64,000 bases of DNA from Trinickia dabaoshanensis. Lineage in GTDB: Bacteria > Pseudomonadota > Gammaproteobacteria > Burkholderiales > Burkholderiaceae. Each line of letters opens with the position of its first letter. Position 1 is the stretch's first letter. The position numbers and the translations under genes were made by a program. The notes below the pieces were generated by a model. That model worked only from the letters and a program-made list of their open reading frames with translations, did not search any database and had not been told where the DNA came from. Shown here one piece after another: positions 42,115 through 51,483 of this stretch. The stretch is from positions 62,001 through 126,000 of the forward strand of contig NZ_PNYA01000016.1 in assembly GCF_002879885.1 (NCBI RefSeq), written 5' to 3'.

Positions 42115-42879
42115 ATGCAAGCCTCGTCTCCCGTTGCGGCCGGCGTAGGGCCGGCAACACCGTCCCGCATGTCGCGTTCACGTATCGTCCCCGCATTCCT
42201 GTGCGTGGCACTCGCCCACGCGGTCTTGATTGCCGTCTTCGTCACCGCGAACCGCGCCGCGGTGCCTCGTCCGATCGAGTCCACGGCGATCGTCGCACAA
42301 CTGCTGAGCGAGCCATCCAACGCCCCCGCCGTTCCCGTGCAATCGCCTGCGCAGCCCCCCGCCAAACGCGTTCAGCACCAACCCGAGCGGCGGCCGGAGA
42401 TCAGGCCGGCCAAGCCAGTATCGAAACAGCAGGCCGCCGCGCCGGCTGCCAAGCCGGTTGCGCCTGCGCCGGTGCCGGCACCAACCGGCCCCGCGGCCCC
42501 CAGCGTCGAGCGTGCCTCCGCGCCCACAGCGCAGGCGGCAGCCAACCCTTCTTCCGCCGCTTCATCGGTTGCCCGCGAAACGATCGCCGTCGCCGCCCCG
42601 AAGCACGTCGAACATGCCGAGTGCCGCATCGTGAAACCGGCTTATCCCGAACTGTCGAGGCGTCGCGGCGAAACGGGCACGGCCACGGTGCGGTTCGTCA
42701 TCGGAACCAGCGGCGCGATCGATGCCGTCTCGCTCGCTAAAAGCAGTGGCTTTACGCGGCTGGACGACGCGGCCGTCGACGCATTGCGGGCCAGCGCCTG
42801 CCAGCCCTACTTGGAAAACGGCTCGCCGATCCGCGTGTCGTACACGCAGGCGTTCACGTTCGGACTCGACGACGACTGA
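42115..42879 (+). CDS. tonB: Energy transducer TonB
   Basis: This 254-residue protein spans the periplasm and passes proton-motive energy from ExbBD to outer-membrane receptors for iron-siderophores or haem. An N-terminal helix ('VPAFLCVALAHAVLIAVFV', near residue 25) is followed by a Pro/Ala/Lys-rich stretch of ~110 residues and the C-terminal TonB domain ('CRIVKPAYPELSRRRGETGTATVRFVI' onward). exbB and exbD follow directly, and bfd precedes it, placing it in iron supply. Confidence 0.93.
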   Translation: MQASSPVAAGVGPATPSRMSRSRIVPAFLCVALAHAVLIAVFVTANRAAVPRPIESTAIVAQLLSEPSNAPAVPVQSPAQPPAKRVQHQPERRPEIRPAKPVSKQQAAAPAAKPVAPAPVPAPTGPAAPSVERASAPTAQAAANPSSAASSVARETIAVAAPKHVEHAECRIVKPAYPELSRRRGETGTATVRFVIGTSGAIDAVSLAKSSGFTRLDDAAVDALRASACQPYLENGSPIRVSYTQAFTFGLDDD

Positions 42880-42926
42880 TCTTCCAATTCGTAAGAAGTA
42901 AGAACCAAGAACAAGAGGACGTACAC

Positions 42927-43655
42927 ATGCAAAGCTACGGTCTGGCCCACGCCTGGGCGCAAGGCGATCTGGTCACACGCGCGATCGCGCTGACGCTGCT
43001 CACGATGTCGTTGATGTCTTGGACGGTCATCGTCGTAAAGGGATGGAACGTCGTACGGCTCAGCCGGCTGACGAAAAACGCCGAACGGCAGTTCTGGCAT
43101 TCGGACGACTTCGCGGCCGGCGTCGATACGTTGGCGCGCGCCGTACCCGCACGCGAACGCAACCCGTTTCTCGCGCTGGCGCTATCGGGTCAAGAAGCCG
43201 CGGAGCATCATCAACGCACGCGTCCCCATCTGCACGACCGGCTCGACGTGTCCGACTGGATCACGCGGTGCCTGAAAGATTCGATGGACGACGGCATTGC
43301 CCACATGCAGCGCGGGCTCGCGGTATTGGCGTCGATCGGCGGCACCGCGCCGTTCGTTGGACTATTCGGCACGGTCTGGGGCATTTATCACGCACTGATC
43401 GCCATCGGCGAAAGCGGGCAAGCATCCATCGACCGCATCGCGGGCCCGATCGGCGAAGCGCTCATCATGACGGCCTTCGGCCTGGTCGTCGCCGTGCCCG
43501 CTGTGCTCGGCTACAACGCGCTCACACGTTCGAACCGGGCGATCGTCGGCAGCCTGCGCCGCTTCGCCCATAGCCTTCACGCCTATTTCGTCACCGGCGC
43601 GCGCGTGGCGCCGGCAGCGAGTCCGGCGTTGCGTGTGGCAACGCGCGCAAACTGA
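42927..43655 (+). CDS. exbB: ExbB (MotA/TolQ/ExbB proton channel)
   Basis: This 242-residue inner-membrane protein forms the pentameric proton channel that powers TonB. It has three membrane helices; the conserved region 'LAVLASIGGTAPFVGLFGTVWGIYHALIAI' spans helix 2 and 'GPIGEALIMTAFGLVVAVPAVLGYN' helix 3. It starts 47 bp after tonB and is followed by exbD. Confidence 0.94.
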   Translation: MQSYGLAHAWAQGDLVTRAIALTLLTMSLMSWTVIVVKGWNVVRLSRLTKNAERQFWHSDDFAAGVDTLARAVPARERNPFLALALSGQEAAEHHQRTRPHLHDRLDVSDWITRCLKDSMDDGIAHMQRGLAVLASIGGTAPFVGLFGTVWGIYHALIAIGESGQASIDRIAGPIGEALIMTAFGLVVAVPAVLGYNALTRSNRAIVGSLRRFAHSLHAYFVTGARVAPAASPALRVATRAN

Positions 43656-43667
43656 TCGGAGCGAATC

Positions 43668-44087
43668 ATGGCGATGCCGCTATTCGAAGACGATGCCGAC
43701 GAAGGGCTCATGGGCGAAATCAACATGACGCCGTTGATCGACGTGATGTTGGTACTCCTAATCGTTTTTATGATCGCCATTCCGGCGATCGAGCACGCGA
43801 TCAAGCTCGACTTACCGCATGTGGGCAGTCAGGCGCAGGATGTCAAACCGGCCCATATCGAGGTTGGGCTGCGAGCCGACGGCACGCTTGTTTGGGATGG
43901 GGCGAATGTCGACGATGCCGGCTTGCGCGCCGCCCTTAAGCAAGCGGCGCAAACGAAGCCCCAACCGCAGTTGCGTTTGCGCGCCGATCGTAAAGTGCCG
44001 TATGAACGGGTGGCCGACGTGATGTCGGCGGCGCAGGAAAGCGGGCTCACGCAAATTGGGTTCGTCACGGAACCCCGCGCGCATTGA
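43668..44087 (+). CDS. exbD: ExbD (biopolymer transport)
   Basis: This 139-residue protein has one membrane helix ('INMTPLIDVMLVLLIVFMIAI') holding the essential proton-carrying Asp in 'PLIDVML', then a periplasmic domain with 'LRLRADRKVPYERVADVMSAAQ'. It works inside the ExbB pentamer. It is the last gene of the unit; a strong terminator follows 16 bp later. Confidence 0.95.
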   Translation: MAMPLFEDDADEGLMGEINMTPLIDVMLVLLIVFMIAIPAIEHAIKLDLPHVGSQAQDVKPAHIEVGLRADGTLVWDGANVDDAGLRAALKQAAQTKPQPQLRLRADRKVPYERVADVMSAAQESGLTQIGFVTEPRAH

Positions 44088-44103
44088 ATGAAGTCCAACA
44101 AGT

Positions 44104-44136
44104 AAAAGGCCCTCATCGGCGATGAGGGCCTTTTTG
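44104..44136 (+). terminator. Terminator after exbD, likely bidirectional
   Basis: The hairpin AAAAGGCCCTCATC/GATGAGGGCCTTTTT has a very short loop with an A-run before and a T-run after, so it can stop transcription from either side. The next ~295 bp up to the LysR stop hold nothing recognisable. Confidence 0.9.
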
Positions 44137-44430
44137 CTGCGCACGCGGCGCCTTCGGGCGGCGGGCTCCCAGCCATCGGACTGGCTATCGAGCAACGCAT
44201 GCGATCGCCGTGTCTCGCACGGACCACGCTGTCGGCCCTATCCGGCTTGCTATAAGAGCATCCGTCTGGTTTCACGTTGGACGCCCCAACGCGAAAGGCA
44301 CTTCACTATAGGCTCCGGCGCCCCGTGCTTCAAGACACCGGCCATTGAAACTACTGATCGGCCCGGCGACTTAAATGGTAAAAGCGATTCGCCCATCGCC
44401 CATCGCGCCGCGCACGGGCGGCGTCGAGCA

Positions 44431-45435
44431 TCAACGGGCCGGATCGGCCACCGCCGCGGATGCTTCCCTATTCGCCAATTGGGCCGCCCTCACCTGCTCG
44501 CGAGTGGGACATTCCAACATCGTGTGGTTTTCCTGGTCTAGCTTTTCCACCAGAAAATCGACGAAGGCTCGCACCGCCGGCACCATGCCCTGGCGCGATA
44601 CGAACACGGCGAACAATTGAGGGGTCGGCAACGTCCAGCCCGGCATGACGGGCGAAAGTTGTCCAGTACGCAAAGCAGCGCCGTACATCATCTCCGGCAA
44701 CGCGGCGATGCCCACGCCATCGAGCACCGCTTCGAGTATCGTCGACAGATCGGCCGTCACGAGCCGAGGTTCGTGCTCATGAACGTGGCGCCGGCCGTCG
44801 GGCGCCGTCAAATGAAATGCGTGCCGCCCATCGCCGCTGGGCGTATCGAGCGTATCGAACTTGGCCAGGTCCGCCGGCGAAACGGGAGGTGCATGTTGAC
44901 TCAGCAGACTGGGCGCGCCCACGAGCAACTGCTGCGTGCGCCATAACGGCCGCACGACGATGTTGGCGCTATCGGGCGGCTCGGAGCGCACGCGAAGCGC
45001 GACGTCGACCGAGTCCTCGTACAGATCGATGACACGGTTGGTCACCCGGATCGAGACGCGCACCTCCGGATAGCGCAGCAAAAACTCGGGAAGTATCTCG
45101 CTGAGCATCGTTTGCGAGACCGTCACCGGCACGCTCACACGGACGGTCCCGCGCGGCGCCGAGCGCAACTCCTGAACCGCGTTCATCGCGGCTTGCGCTT
45201 CCGAGAGCATCGCCTGGCAATGCCGAAAGAAGCGGTCGCCGGCCTCGGTCAACGAGAGCTTGCGCGTCGAGCGCTGTAGCAGCCGAACGCCGAGCGAGGT
45301 TTCGAGTTCGGCCACGCGGCGCGACAGCCGCGACTTCGAGATGCCGAGCACGCGTTCTGCCGCCGAAAAACCACCGTGTTCGACGACCTGCGCGAAGTAC
45401 ATCAAGTCATTTAGATTTTGCGAATCGAGCTGCAT
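44431..45435 (-). CDS. LysR-type regulator
   Basis: This 334-residue regulator has an N-terminal HTH ('FAQVVEHGGFSAAERVLGISKSRLSRRVAELE') and an effector domain of the AaeR/CrgA-like group ('RGTVRVSVPVTVSQTML'). It is divergent from the pirin gene with about 117 bp between. In Burkholderia-type genomes this arrangement is common and the regulator is thought to control pirin. The ATG at 45435 is chosen over an upstream start. Confidence 0.9.
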   Translation of the reverse strand: MQLDSQNLNDLMYFAQVVEHGGFSAAERVLGISKSRLSRRVAELETSLGVRLLQRSTRKLSLTEAGDRFFRHCQAMLSEAQAAMNAVQELRSAPRGTVRVSVPVTVSQTMLSEILPEFLLRYPEVRVSIRVTNRVIDLYEDSVDVALRVRSEPPDSANIVVRPLWRTQQLLVGAPSLLSQHAPPVSPADLAKFDTLDTPSGDGRHAFHLTAPDGRRHVHEHEPRLVTADLSTILEAVLDGVGIAALPEMMYGAALRTGQLSPVMPGWTLPTPQLFAVFVSRQGMVPAVRAFVDFLVEKLDQENHTMLECPTREQVRAAQLANREASAAVADPAR

Positions 45436-45552
45436 TTCATCGTTCCAACGGTAGGACAATCCATTGCTCTGAACAGGGCTAAAACGGGCGCGGACCCGTC
45501 CATATAATAGGTCTCACATTCTTACGCGACCGTCCCTTTCGAGATATTGCTC

Positions 45553-46425
45553 ATGACCACGTCCCGCACGATCCGCCATACCATCGCGGCAGTTCGCACC
45601 TTAGAAGGTGGCGGCTTCGTCGTTCACCGCCCATTCCCGACCCGAATGTTAATGGACTTCGATCCTTTTTTGCTGCTCGATGAAATGGGTCCCATCGATT
45701 ACGCCCCGGGTGAGGCCAAGGGCGCCCCCGATCACCCGCATCGCGGGTTCGAAACCGTCACTTACATGCTCGAGGGCAGCTTCGCTCACAAGGATTCGGC
45801 GGGCCATCGCGGCGTGCTGCGGCCGGGCGACGTGCAATGGATGACGGCGGGCGCGGGCGTCGTGCACAGCGAGATGCCCGACCCCGCGTTCGCACGGGCG
45901 GGCGGCCGCGTGCATGGGTTGCAACTGTGGGTGAACCTGCCCCGGCGCGACAAAATGATCGAGCCGCGCTACCAAGAGATGCCGTCGGAGCGAATTCCGA
46001 CTGCCTCCACGAGCGACGGCAAAGTTCGCGTGAAGGTCATTGCGGGCGAAGCGCTCGGCGTGAAGGCCGCCATCGAAACGCGCACCCCGATCCTTTACCA
46101 GCACTTCACGCTCCAACCGGGCGCGTCCATCGTCCAGCCCGTGCCGAGCGCATATCGCGTCTTCGCTTACCCGCTCAGCGGAACGGGACGCTATGGCGAC
46201 GAGCAGCGCGAGATCGGGGCGCAGCGCATGGTGATTTTCGGCGACGATGGCGATGCGGTGACGCTCTCCGCAGGCGACGAGCCGCTCGAGGTGCTGCTCA
46301 TCGGCGGCGTGCCCCTGAATGAGCCGGTGGTGCGGCACGGCCCGTTCGTCATGAATACGGAAGACGAGATCCGGCAAGCCATCGTCGATTATCAAGCCGG
46401 ACGGATGGGCGAAATCGCGCATTGA
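45553..46425 (+). CDS. Pirin family protein
   Basis: This 290-residue double cupin protein has the metal-binding N-terminal cupin: 'DHPHRGFETVTYMLEGSF' and later 'GVVHSEMP', giving three His and one Glu. Bacterial pirins can act as quercetin dioxygenases or redox-linked regulators; which applies here is unknown. Transcribed divergently from the LysR gene and followed by OsmC and DUF1857 genes on the same strand. Confidence 0.9.
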   Translation: MTTSRTIRHTIAAVRTLEGGGFVVHRPFPTRMLMDFDPFLLLDEMGPIDYAPGEAKGAPDHPHRGFETVTYMLEGSFAHKDSAGHRGVLRPGDVQWMTAGAGVVHSEMPDPAFARAGGRVHGLQLWVNLPRRDKMIEPRYQEMPSERIPTASTSDGKVRVKVIAGEALGVKAAIETRTPILYQHFTLQPGASIVQPVPSAYRVFAYPLSGTGRYGDEQREIGAQRMVIFGDDGDAVTLSAGDEPLEVLLIGGVPLNEPVVRHGPFVMNTEDEIRQAIVDYQAGRMGEIAH

Positions 46426-46569
46426 AGCGCTCGCGCTAAGGGCCGATGGCGGGCGCCCATCGCTCCGTGCACGCGCACGGCCACGAATTGCGTCACAATA
46501 GCCGCTCGGCTGCGCAAGCCGGCGGCACAGCGCCCCGAGCTCGCCAGCTTTCCAACCAGGAGGACAGGC

Positions 46570-46995
46570 ATGAGCGAACGCGTTGTCACGGCAAGCATCG
46601 GCGCAACCCCCTACCAAGTCACGTTCGACGACGGCGCCCATCACTTGTGGCACGCCGACGAACCCGTGTCGCTCGGCGGCGGCGACCGCGCCCCTACCCC
46701 GGTATCGCTTTTGCTGTCGGGTTTGGGTGCTTGTACGTCGATCACGTTGAAGATGTATGCGCAGCGCAAGGGCTGGCCGCTCGAGGACGTGCAAGTGTCG
46801 CTCTCGATGCAAACGGGTGATCAAGGCTCGACGATCGACCGGAAAATCGTCTTGCACGGCGAACTGACCGATGAGCAACGCGAGCGGCTACTTCAAATAG
46901 CCAACGCATGCCCTGTTCATAAGATATTGACGCGACCGATCGCGATCAACACCGGGCTCGCGGCCATATTGCCCGCGACACCCGACGAAGTGTAA
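46570..46995 (+). CDS. OsmC/Ohr family peroxidase-like protein
   Basis: This 141-residue protein has the OsmC fold with two active-site cysteines in 'GLGACTSITLKMYA' and 'NACPVHKILT'. Such proteins reduce organic hydroperoxides. It is in line with the pirin gene (about 145 bp after) and an AGGAGGACAGGC box lies before the ATG. A role in peroxide stress with pirin is likely. Confidence 0.9.
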   Translation: MSERVVTASIGATPYQVTFDDGAHHLWHADEPVSLGGGDRAPTPVSLLLSGLGACTSITLKMYAQRKGWPLEDVQVSLSMQTGDQGSTIDRKIVLHGELTDEQRERLLQIANACPVHKILTRPIAINTGLAAILPATPDEV

Positions 46996-47034
46996 ATCGC
47001 CCCGCCCGCCGCACTCGCTGCAGAAGGAACGCCC

Positions 47035-47517
47035 TTGAATTTCGAACATCTCGTCCAGATCAACGATCCATTGAACCCGCTCGCTGAGACGCTCACGCGC
47101 GACCAGCTATGGGAAGGACTCGTGCTGCGCGCCGAACAGCCGCAGCTTTTCGTGCTCGGCCTCGATAGCTGCACGATTCTGTCGCGCACGGCCGATACGC
47201 TCGAACGCGAGTTGCACTATGGTCACGCGACCGTCCGCGATCGCGTCACGTTGACGCCGCACGAAAGCGTGCGCTACGACATCCTGGCCACAGAGGCGCA
47301 CGTGGGCGGCTCGCTGACGATGACGATCGAGCAACCCGACGAGTTGCAACTGTTCGTCCGATTCGAATATGCCACCACGTTGCCCACGCCCGACACCGAA
47401 GACGCCCGCCAAACCAGCGAGATCGTGAAATCGGCGTACCGCGAGGCCGATATCGACACCGTGCGGCTCATTCGCGAATACGCGCGCAACCCTACGCGGG
47501 CGACGCCGCTTCATTGA
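47035..47517 (+). CDS. DUF1857 (SRPBCC-like) protein
   Basis: This 160-residue protein has the DUF1857 opening 'NFEHLVQINDPLNPLAETLTRDQLWEGLVLRAEQP' and the hydrophobic-ligand START-like fold. Function unknown in bacteria; related proteins bind small hydrophobic molecules. The start is TTG at 47035, with AAGGA seven bases upstream; no good ATG fits. It follows osmC by about 40 bp. Confidence 0.82.
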   Translation: MNFEHLVQINDPLNPLAETLTRDQLWEGLVLRAEQPQLFVLGLDSCTILSRTADTLERELHYGHATVRDRVTLTPHESVRYDILATEAHVGGSLTMTIEQPDELQLFVRFEYATTLPTPDTEDARQTSEIVKSAYREADIDTVRLIREYARNPTRATPLH

Positions 47518-47616
47518 ACGAGGCGGCCGCTCGGCCGCCGGGTCCCCTCCGGCCATCGGACGACGATGGTCGCGCCCTATCAGTGCCCTATCTCAATGAA
47601 TTTGTTTTTTACAATC

Positions 47617-47635
47617 GATAATGATTCTCATTTAT
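47617..47635 (+). promoter_or_regulatory. Fur box upstream of hemP
   Basis: GATAATGATTCTCATTTAT matches the Fur consensus at 14 of 19 positions by hand. It lies 38 bp before the hemP ATG in an A/T-rich promoter region, so iron-dependent repression by Fur is expected. Confidence 0.75.
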
Positions 47636-47672
47636 AATTGATCTTATCGAATCGAACAACGATGGCTCCAGC

Positions 47673-47909
47673 ATGAGTGAACCCACGCGTCAGTCCACGC
47701 TAACGTTGAGAACGTCAATGAACAGTGTCACTCGGTCCCGTTCGAAGGACTCAGTAGGCACGCGGCGAGAAGACAGCAACGGTACGGCGGAACGTACGCT
47801 GTCGAGCGACCACTTATTGCAGGGGCATAGTCACGTTTTTATCGCTCACAACGGTGAGCGATACCAGTTGCGAGCCACCCGTCTGGGCAAATTGATCCTG
47901 ACGAAGTAA
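47673..47909 (+). CDS. hemP: Hemin uptake protein HemP/HmuP
   Basis: This 78-residue protein's C-terminal 35 residues carry the HemP signature 'LLQGHSHVFIAHNGERYQLRATRLGKLILTK'. HemP/HmuP is a small positive regulator of haem-uptake gene expression in related bacteria. The N-terminal ~40 residues are Ser/Thr/Arg-rich. A Fur box lies just upstream. No haem-transport genes are adjacent here. Confidence 0.88.
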   Translation: MSEPTRQSTLTLRTSMNSVTRSRSKDSVGTRREDSNGTAERTLSSDHLLQGHSHVFIAHNGERYQLRATRLGKLILTK

Positions 47910-48073
47910 GCACCGAGTATTGTGGGGACCACCTCCTCGAGAGGTGTTGGGCAGTAGCCAGCGCAACGTCGAGCACGTGAGTCTAGACCCCTTCGTGCCC
48001 CTCTTTAACGACGTCGCAGCCAGCCATGCCGCTTTTTTCGGTCCTTGTTTGATTCGCTGTTGGGTGCGTTCCG

Positions 48074-49486
48074 CTATCGCGCGAAGCCCCAAAACATTAG
48101 CCACCAAGCGCTATCGGCAACCGCCAGCGCGGCCGCCACACATACCATCGCGCCAATGCGCAACGAGACGCGCCGCGTGTACTGGCCCGTGACGCGCCAA
48201 GCCAACCAGGCACTCCACGCATTAGCGATCGCCAGCACGGCGATGCGAACGGTCGACGCCCAGTCCAGCGGCACATGTTCCGCGCGCAGCAGCGACAGCG
48301 TCGTCGCCGACAATCCCAAGAACACGCCCGCGCCCGCGATTGGAATCAACGATTGCGTCAGATGGTGCAAGCGCGCCCGATCGAACTTGCCGAGCACGCG
48401 AGCGCCTGCCGTCATAAGGGCAAGGAGCACCGTGCCGTAAACGAGTGCCGTCGCCAAGATATAGGCGACTAATAGCGTGCCGTCGAGCCAGGAAAAGACA
48501 TCGTTCTGGTCGGGGTAATGGGTAAAGAGAAACCACGGCGCATTCGTGTCGAGCATCCACGTGAAGTCGTGATCGATCAGCCAGCCGGCGAGGTACTGCT
48601 TGATCTCGACGAACCATGGGCTCGCGCTCCAGTGAAACGCCCCGATCGCGACACCGAGCAGGCCGTAAAGAATCAAGGCCGTATCCCAACCGTTCGCCGC
48701 GTCGCGCCCCAACTCGACAACTTCTTGCGCCGGCGAACGCCAATTCAATGCAATGGCGTCCCGGTGACCGCTGCAGCGGCCGCACATGTGGCACGACGCC
48801 GCGCCCTTCATATTTCGCAATGGCACCAGAGGCGCACAGTTGATCGGAATGACGCGGTGACCGCGCTCGCCCGCCGTGTACGAACGCCGCCAAGCAGCCT
48901 CGTCTACCTTGTAGTGGAACGGGGCGAGCCGCGACAACAGGGAAAACACACCGTTGACGGGGCACAGGTACCGGCACCAGATGCGCTTGTCTCGACCGTA
49001 GAGGAAACCGATGACCATGGCGGCCAGCGTCGAACCGCCCAGTACGAGCAATACCGCGCGCGGATACTGATAGACGCTGACCATCTGGCCATAAATGGTC
49101 GTCAGGCCGAAGGCAACGAACGGCCACCCGCCCCAGCGCATCCAGCGCGGAATGGCACGCCCTCTTCCGTGGCGGCTAGCGAATTCGGCCAGCGCCCCTT
49201 CGGGACAAAGCACCCCGCACCATACACGGCCGAGCAAAACCATCGACAGCAAGACGAATGGCCACCAGATTCCCCAAAACACGAATTGGGCGGCCAGCGT
49301 GAGATTGTTCCAAAGATGCGCGCTCTCGCCCGGCAACGGCAAGCACGCCGGGACGATGATGAGAAACGCGTAAACGGCGACGACGACCCATTGAATCGCG
49401 CGAATCGCCGCGCCGTTGCGCTGCATCCACGCACCGACACGCGCGAGCCGCCCTTGGCCGGCGGCGCCGATCGCGGGCGAGCTCAT
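48074..49486 (-). CDS. FtrD-type polyferredoxin of ferrous-iron transport
   Basis: This 470-residue membrane protein carries iron-sulfur cysteine clusters: 'CGVLCPEGALAEF', 'CRYLCPVNGVF' and 'CHMCGRCSG'. Several helices surround them, and a long C-terminal membrane region follows. In FtrABCD systems it is proposed to accept electrons from ferrous iron oxidation during uptake. The ATG at 49486 overlaps the FTR1 stop as ATGA. It is the last gene of the Ftr operon. Confidence 0.85.
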   Translation of the reverse strand: MSSPAIGAAGQGRLARVGAWMQRNGAAIRAIQWVVVAVYAFLIIVPACLPLPGESAHLWNNLTLAAQFVFWGIWWPFVLLSMVLLGRVWCGVLCPEGALAEFASRHGRGRAIPRWMRWGGWPFVAFGLTTIYGQMVSVYQYPRAVLLVLGGSTLAAMVIGFLYGRDKRIWCRYLCPVNGVFSLLSRLAPFHYKVDEAAWRRSYTAGERGHRVIPINCAPLVPLRNMKGAASCHMCGRCSGHRDAIALNWRSPAQEVVELGRDAANGWDTALILYGLLGVAIGAFHWSASPWFVEIKQYLAGWLIDHDFTWMLDTNAPWFLFTHYPDQNDVFSWLDGTLLVAYILATALVYGTVLLALMTAGARVLGKFDRARLHHLTQSLIPIAGAGVFLGLSATTLSLLRAEHVPLDWASTVRIAVLAIANAWSAWLAWRVTGQYTRRVSLRIGAMVCVAAALAVADSAWWLMFWGFAR

Positions 49487-50325
49487 GCCGTGCGTCCGGC
49501 CGCCTGCGCCGGCGCGCGGCCGGCGCGCCGCGCGAGCCAGCCGACAACGAGCCAATACAGCGCGTAAGCCACCAGATTGGTCAGCGCCGGGTGGGCACGA
49601 TAGCCCGTCAACGCGGCGACCAGCGAGCCGACGGTGCTCGAATCGTCGAGCAGCCGGGAGGTATCCCACACCTGCGAAATACCGAGCGGCAGGATTTCCT
49701 TATCGATGAGCTTGTCGACACCCGTTTGCAACAGACCGGCGCCGAGCAGCAGCAGCATGATTTCCGTTACGCGGAAGAAATGACGCCAGGAAAACACGCG
49801 GCCGCCGAGCTGGAGGATGTAGAACGTGAGGAATGCGAGACCGAGCCCGAGGAAGATGGCCAGGATATCGCCATGGCCCACGTGCCCCGATTGACCGAAC
49901 CCGAGACCGTAGAGAAAGATCACCGTTTCGCTGCCCTCGCGGGCGATCGCCAGCGCGACGAGAACCGCGACACCCCAGCCGTTGCCGTCGCGCGTGCGCT
50001 CTTGCAGCGTGCGTTCCATGTCGCGTTTGAGCGTGCGCCCGTGGCGCTTCATCCACAGGACCATCTGCACGATCAGGAAGCACGCGACCAGGACCATGCC
50101 CGTCTGGAAGTAGTCCGCCGCATCGCCGGACAGCACTTCGCTGAAGCCCACCAGCGCGGCACCGAGCACCACCGCCGCCAATATGCCGACGCCCACGCCG
50201 GCCCACAGATACGGCAAACCGCGCCGCGCCTCGGGGTCGCCGTTCTTCAGCCATGCGTAAAGGATGCCCACCACGAGCAGTGCCTCGACGCTTTCGCGCC
50301 ACACGACGAACAAAACCTGGCCCAT
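49483..50325 (-). CDS. FTR1 family iron permease (FtrC)
   Basis: This 280-residue inner-membrane iron permease has seven predicted helices. The two FTR1 REXXE motifs are visible: 'RESVE' in the first helix and 'REGSE' in the fourth. It takes iron handed over by FtrA/FtrB into the cytoplasm. It starts 49 bp after the cupredoxin gene and its stop overlaps the FtrD start. Confidence 0.93.
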   Translation of the reverse strand: MGQVLFVVWRESVEALLVVGILYAWLKNGDPEARRGLPYLWAGVGVGILAAVVLGAALVGFSEVLSGDAADYFQTGMVLVACFLIVQMVLWMKRHGRTLKRDMERTLQERTRDGNGWGVAVLVALAIAREGSETVIFLYGLGFGQSGHVGHGDILAIFLGLGLAFLTFYILQLGGRVFSWRHFFRVTEIMLLLLGAGLLQTGVDKLIDKEILPLGISQVWDTSRLLDDSSTVGSLVAALTGYRAHPALTNLVAYALYWLVVGWLARRAGRAPAQAAGRTA

Positions 50326-50374
50326 CTCTTACTCTCCAAGCGCCGGGCTTTCCTCTACCCGGCGCAAAAAGCCA

Positions 50375-50707
50375 CTACTTGACGACGATGACGCCGCGCG
50401 CCGCCTGATGGAAATCGTCAAAAAACTTGTATTCGCCCGGCGTTTGGGGGGCGATCACGACGACCGAGGATGCGCCGGGCGCAAGCACCTTCTCCTTGCG
50501 CAGCTCGACGCTTTCGAATTCGGCTGCACCCTTCCCGCCGTTATGCACCTCGATGCGGATACGCTTGCCGGCGGGCACTTCGATGCGCGCGGGCGTGAGC
50601 GTACCGTCGGCCATCTCGAGCTTGACCGTGACCGCGTCGTCGGCGCGCGCCGCGAGGGCCGCGACGGCGAACAAACCGGCCAGTGCGGCCTTCGAAACCC
50701 ATTTCAT
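50375..50707 (-). CDS. Periplasmic cupredoxin-domain protein (FtrB)
   Basis: This is a 110-residue exported protein with a signal of about 22 residues ending 'ALAARA' and a single cupredoxin-like domain ('TPARIEVPAGKRIRIEVHN', 'PQTPGEYKFFDDFHQ'). It is the FtrB component, proposed to oxidise ferrous iron before transport. Not all copper ligands of true cupredoxins are evident, so the metal is uncertain. Confidence 0.85.
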   Translation of the reverse strand: MKWVSKAALAGLFAVAALAARADDAVTVKLEMADGTLTPARIEVPAGKRIRIEVHNGGKGAAEFESVELRKEKVLAPGASSVVVIAPQTPGEYKFFDDFHQAARGVIVVK

Positions 50708-50738
50708 CCTGCTCTCTCCCTATGCCGAGCGGCGCGAC

Positions 50739-51287
50739 TCAGTAGCCGCCCTTCTTACCGATGCCCGCGAACGGGAAATCGTATTGCAGCGTAATCGGCT
50801 TGAACCAGGGGCCCACACCCGTCTCTTTGTCGGTATGGCGGCCGAAGGCCATGTGACCCGTTTGCATCGGCGGCTCGACCACGATCGTGAGGTGGTACTT
50901 GCCGGGACCGAACAGCTTGACGTTGTCGCCATAGTGCGGGCCGTCGCTCGCCACCATCGGCATCAGGTCGCCCTTGATCGTCTGCTTGCCGCCCACCTTG
51001 CTCAACTCGTAATGGACTTGCAGATAAGGCATCCAGTCGCCTTCGGCAAAGCCGGTCGGGTTGTTCTTGACGGCGTGGATGTCGGCTTCGAGGTGAATGT
51101 CCGAATCCGACGCCTTGCGCATCATGCCTTCCGGATCCATCGTGATCGGCTGCAAATACACGGCGCCGATTTCCATGCCGCCCTGCACCTGGGGCTTGCC
51201 GATCGGGTACTCCGCCGCCGACGCCGTCAATGCGGTCGCAGCCGCCACGGCTGCCACGCCGCTCACAATCCAGGTGGAACGCTGCAT
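50739..51287 (-). CDS. P19/FtrA periplasmic iron-binding protein
   Basis: This 182-residue exported protein of the Tp34/P19 family has a signal 'VSGVAAVAAATALTASA'. The metal-site features are 'GGMEIGAVYLQP', 'DIHLEADIHA' and 'GKYHLTIVVEPP', containing Met, His and Glu ligands. It binds iron (and copper) in the periplasm and feeds the FTR1 permease. The ATG at 51287 has GAGGAG upstream. It is the first gene of the Ftr operon, preceded by a Fur-box-like site. Confidence 0.92.
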   Translation of the reverse strand: MQRSTWIVSGVAAVAAATALTASAAEYPIGKPQVQGGMEIGAVYLQPITMDPEGMMRKASDSDIHLEADIHAVKNNPTGFAEGDWMPYLQVHYELSKVGGKQTIKGDLMPMVASDGPHYGDNVKLFGPGKYHLTIVVEPPMQTGHMAFGRHTDKETGVGPWFKPITLQYDFPFAGIGKKGGY

Positions 51288-51378
51288 CGAAAAACTCCTC
51301 TTTTTGCTCTGATCGAATATCCAACAGCAAACCGCCGGCTCGGCGCTTCGCACAATTGCCGATAACACGAACGCAAAT

Positions 51379-51397
51379 GCGAACGATTATCAATCAG
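51379..51397 (-). promoter_or_regulatory. Fur-box-like site upstream of Ftr operon
   Basis: Read on the minus strand, CTGATTGATAATCGTTCGC matches the Fur consensus at 12 of 19 positions by hand. It lies about 92 bp before ftrA, in the promoter region. Iron repression of the operon is likely. Confidence 0.55.
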
Positions 51398-51483
51398 GCA
51401 TAAGTGTACACGAACGCGGCATTTAGGACCAAGCGACCCTTTGGCGCAGAGGGTCGCCCGTGCTCGATACTTCCTGCCGGGCG

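Noticed and set aside
47928-47950. CACCTC/GAGGTG stem after hemP as terminator
   Set aside because: Only six pairs and no T-run; too weak to list as a terminator.
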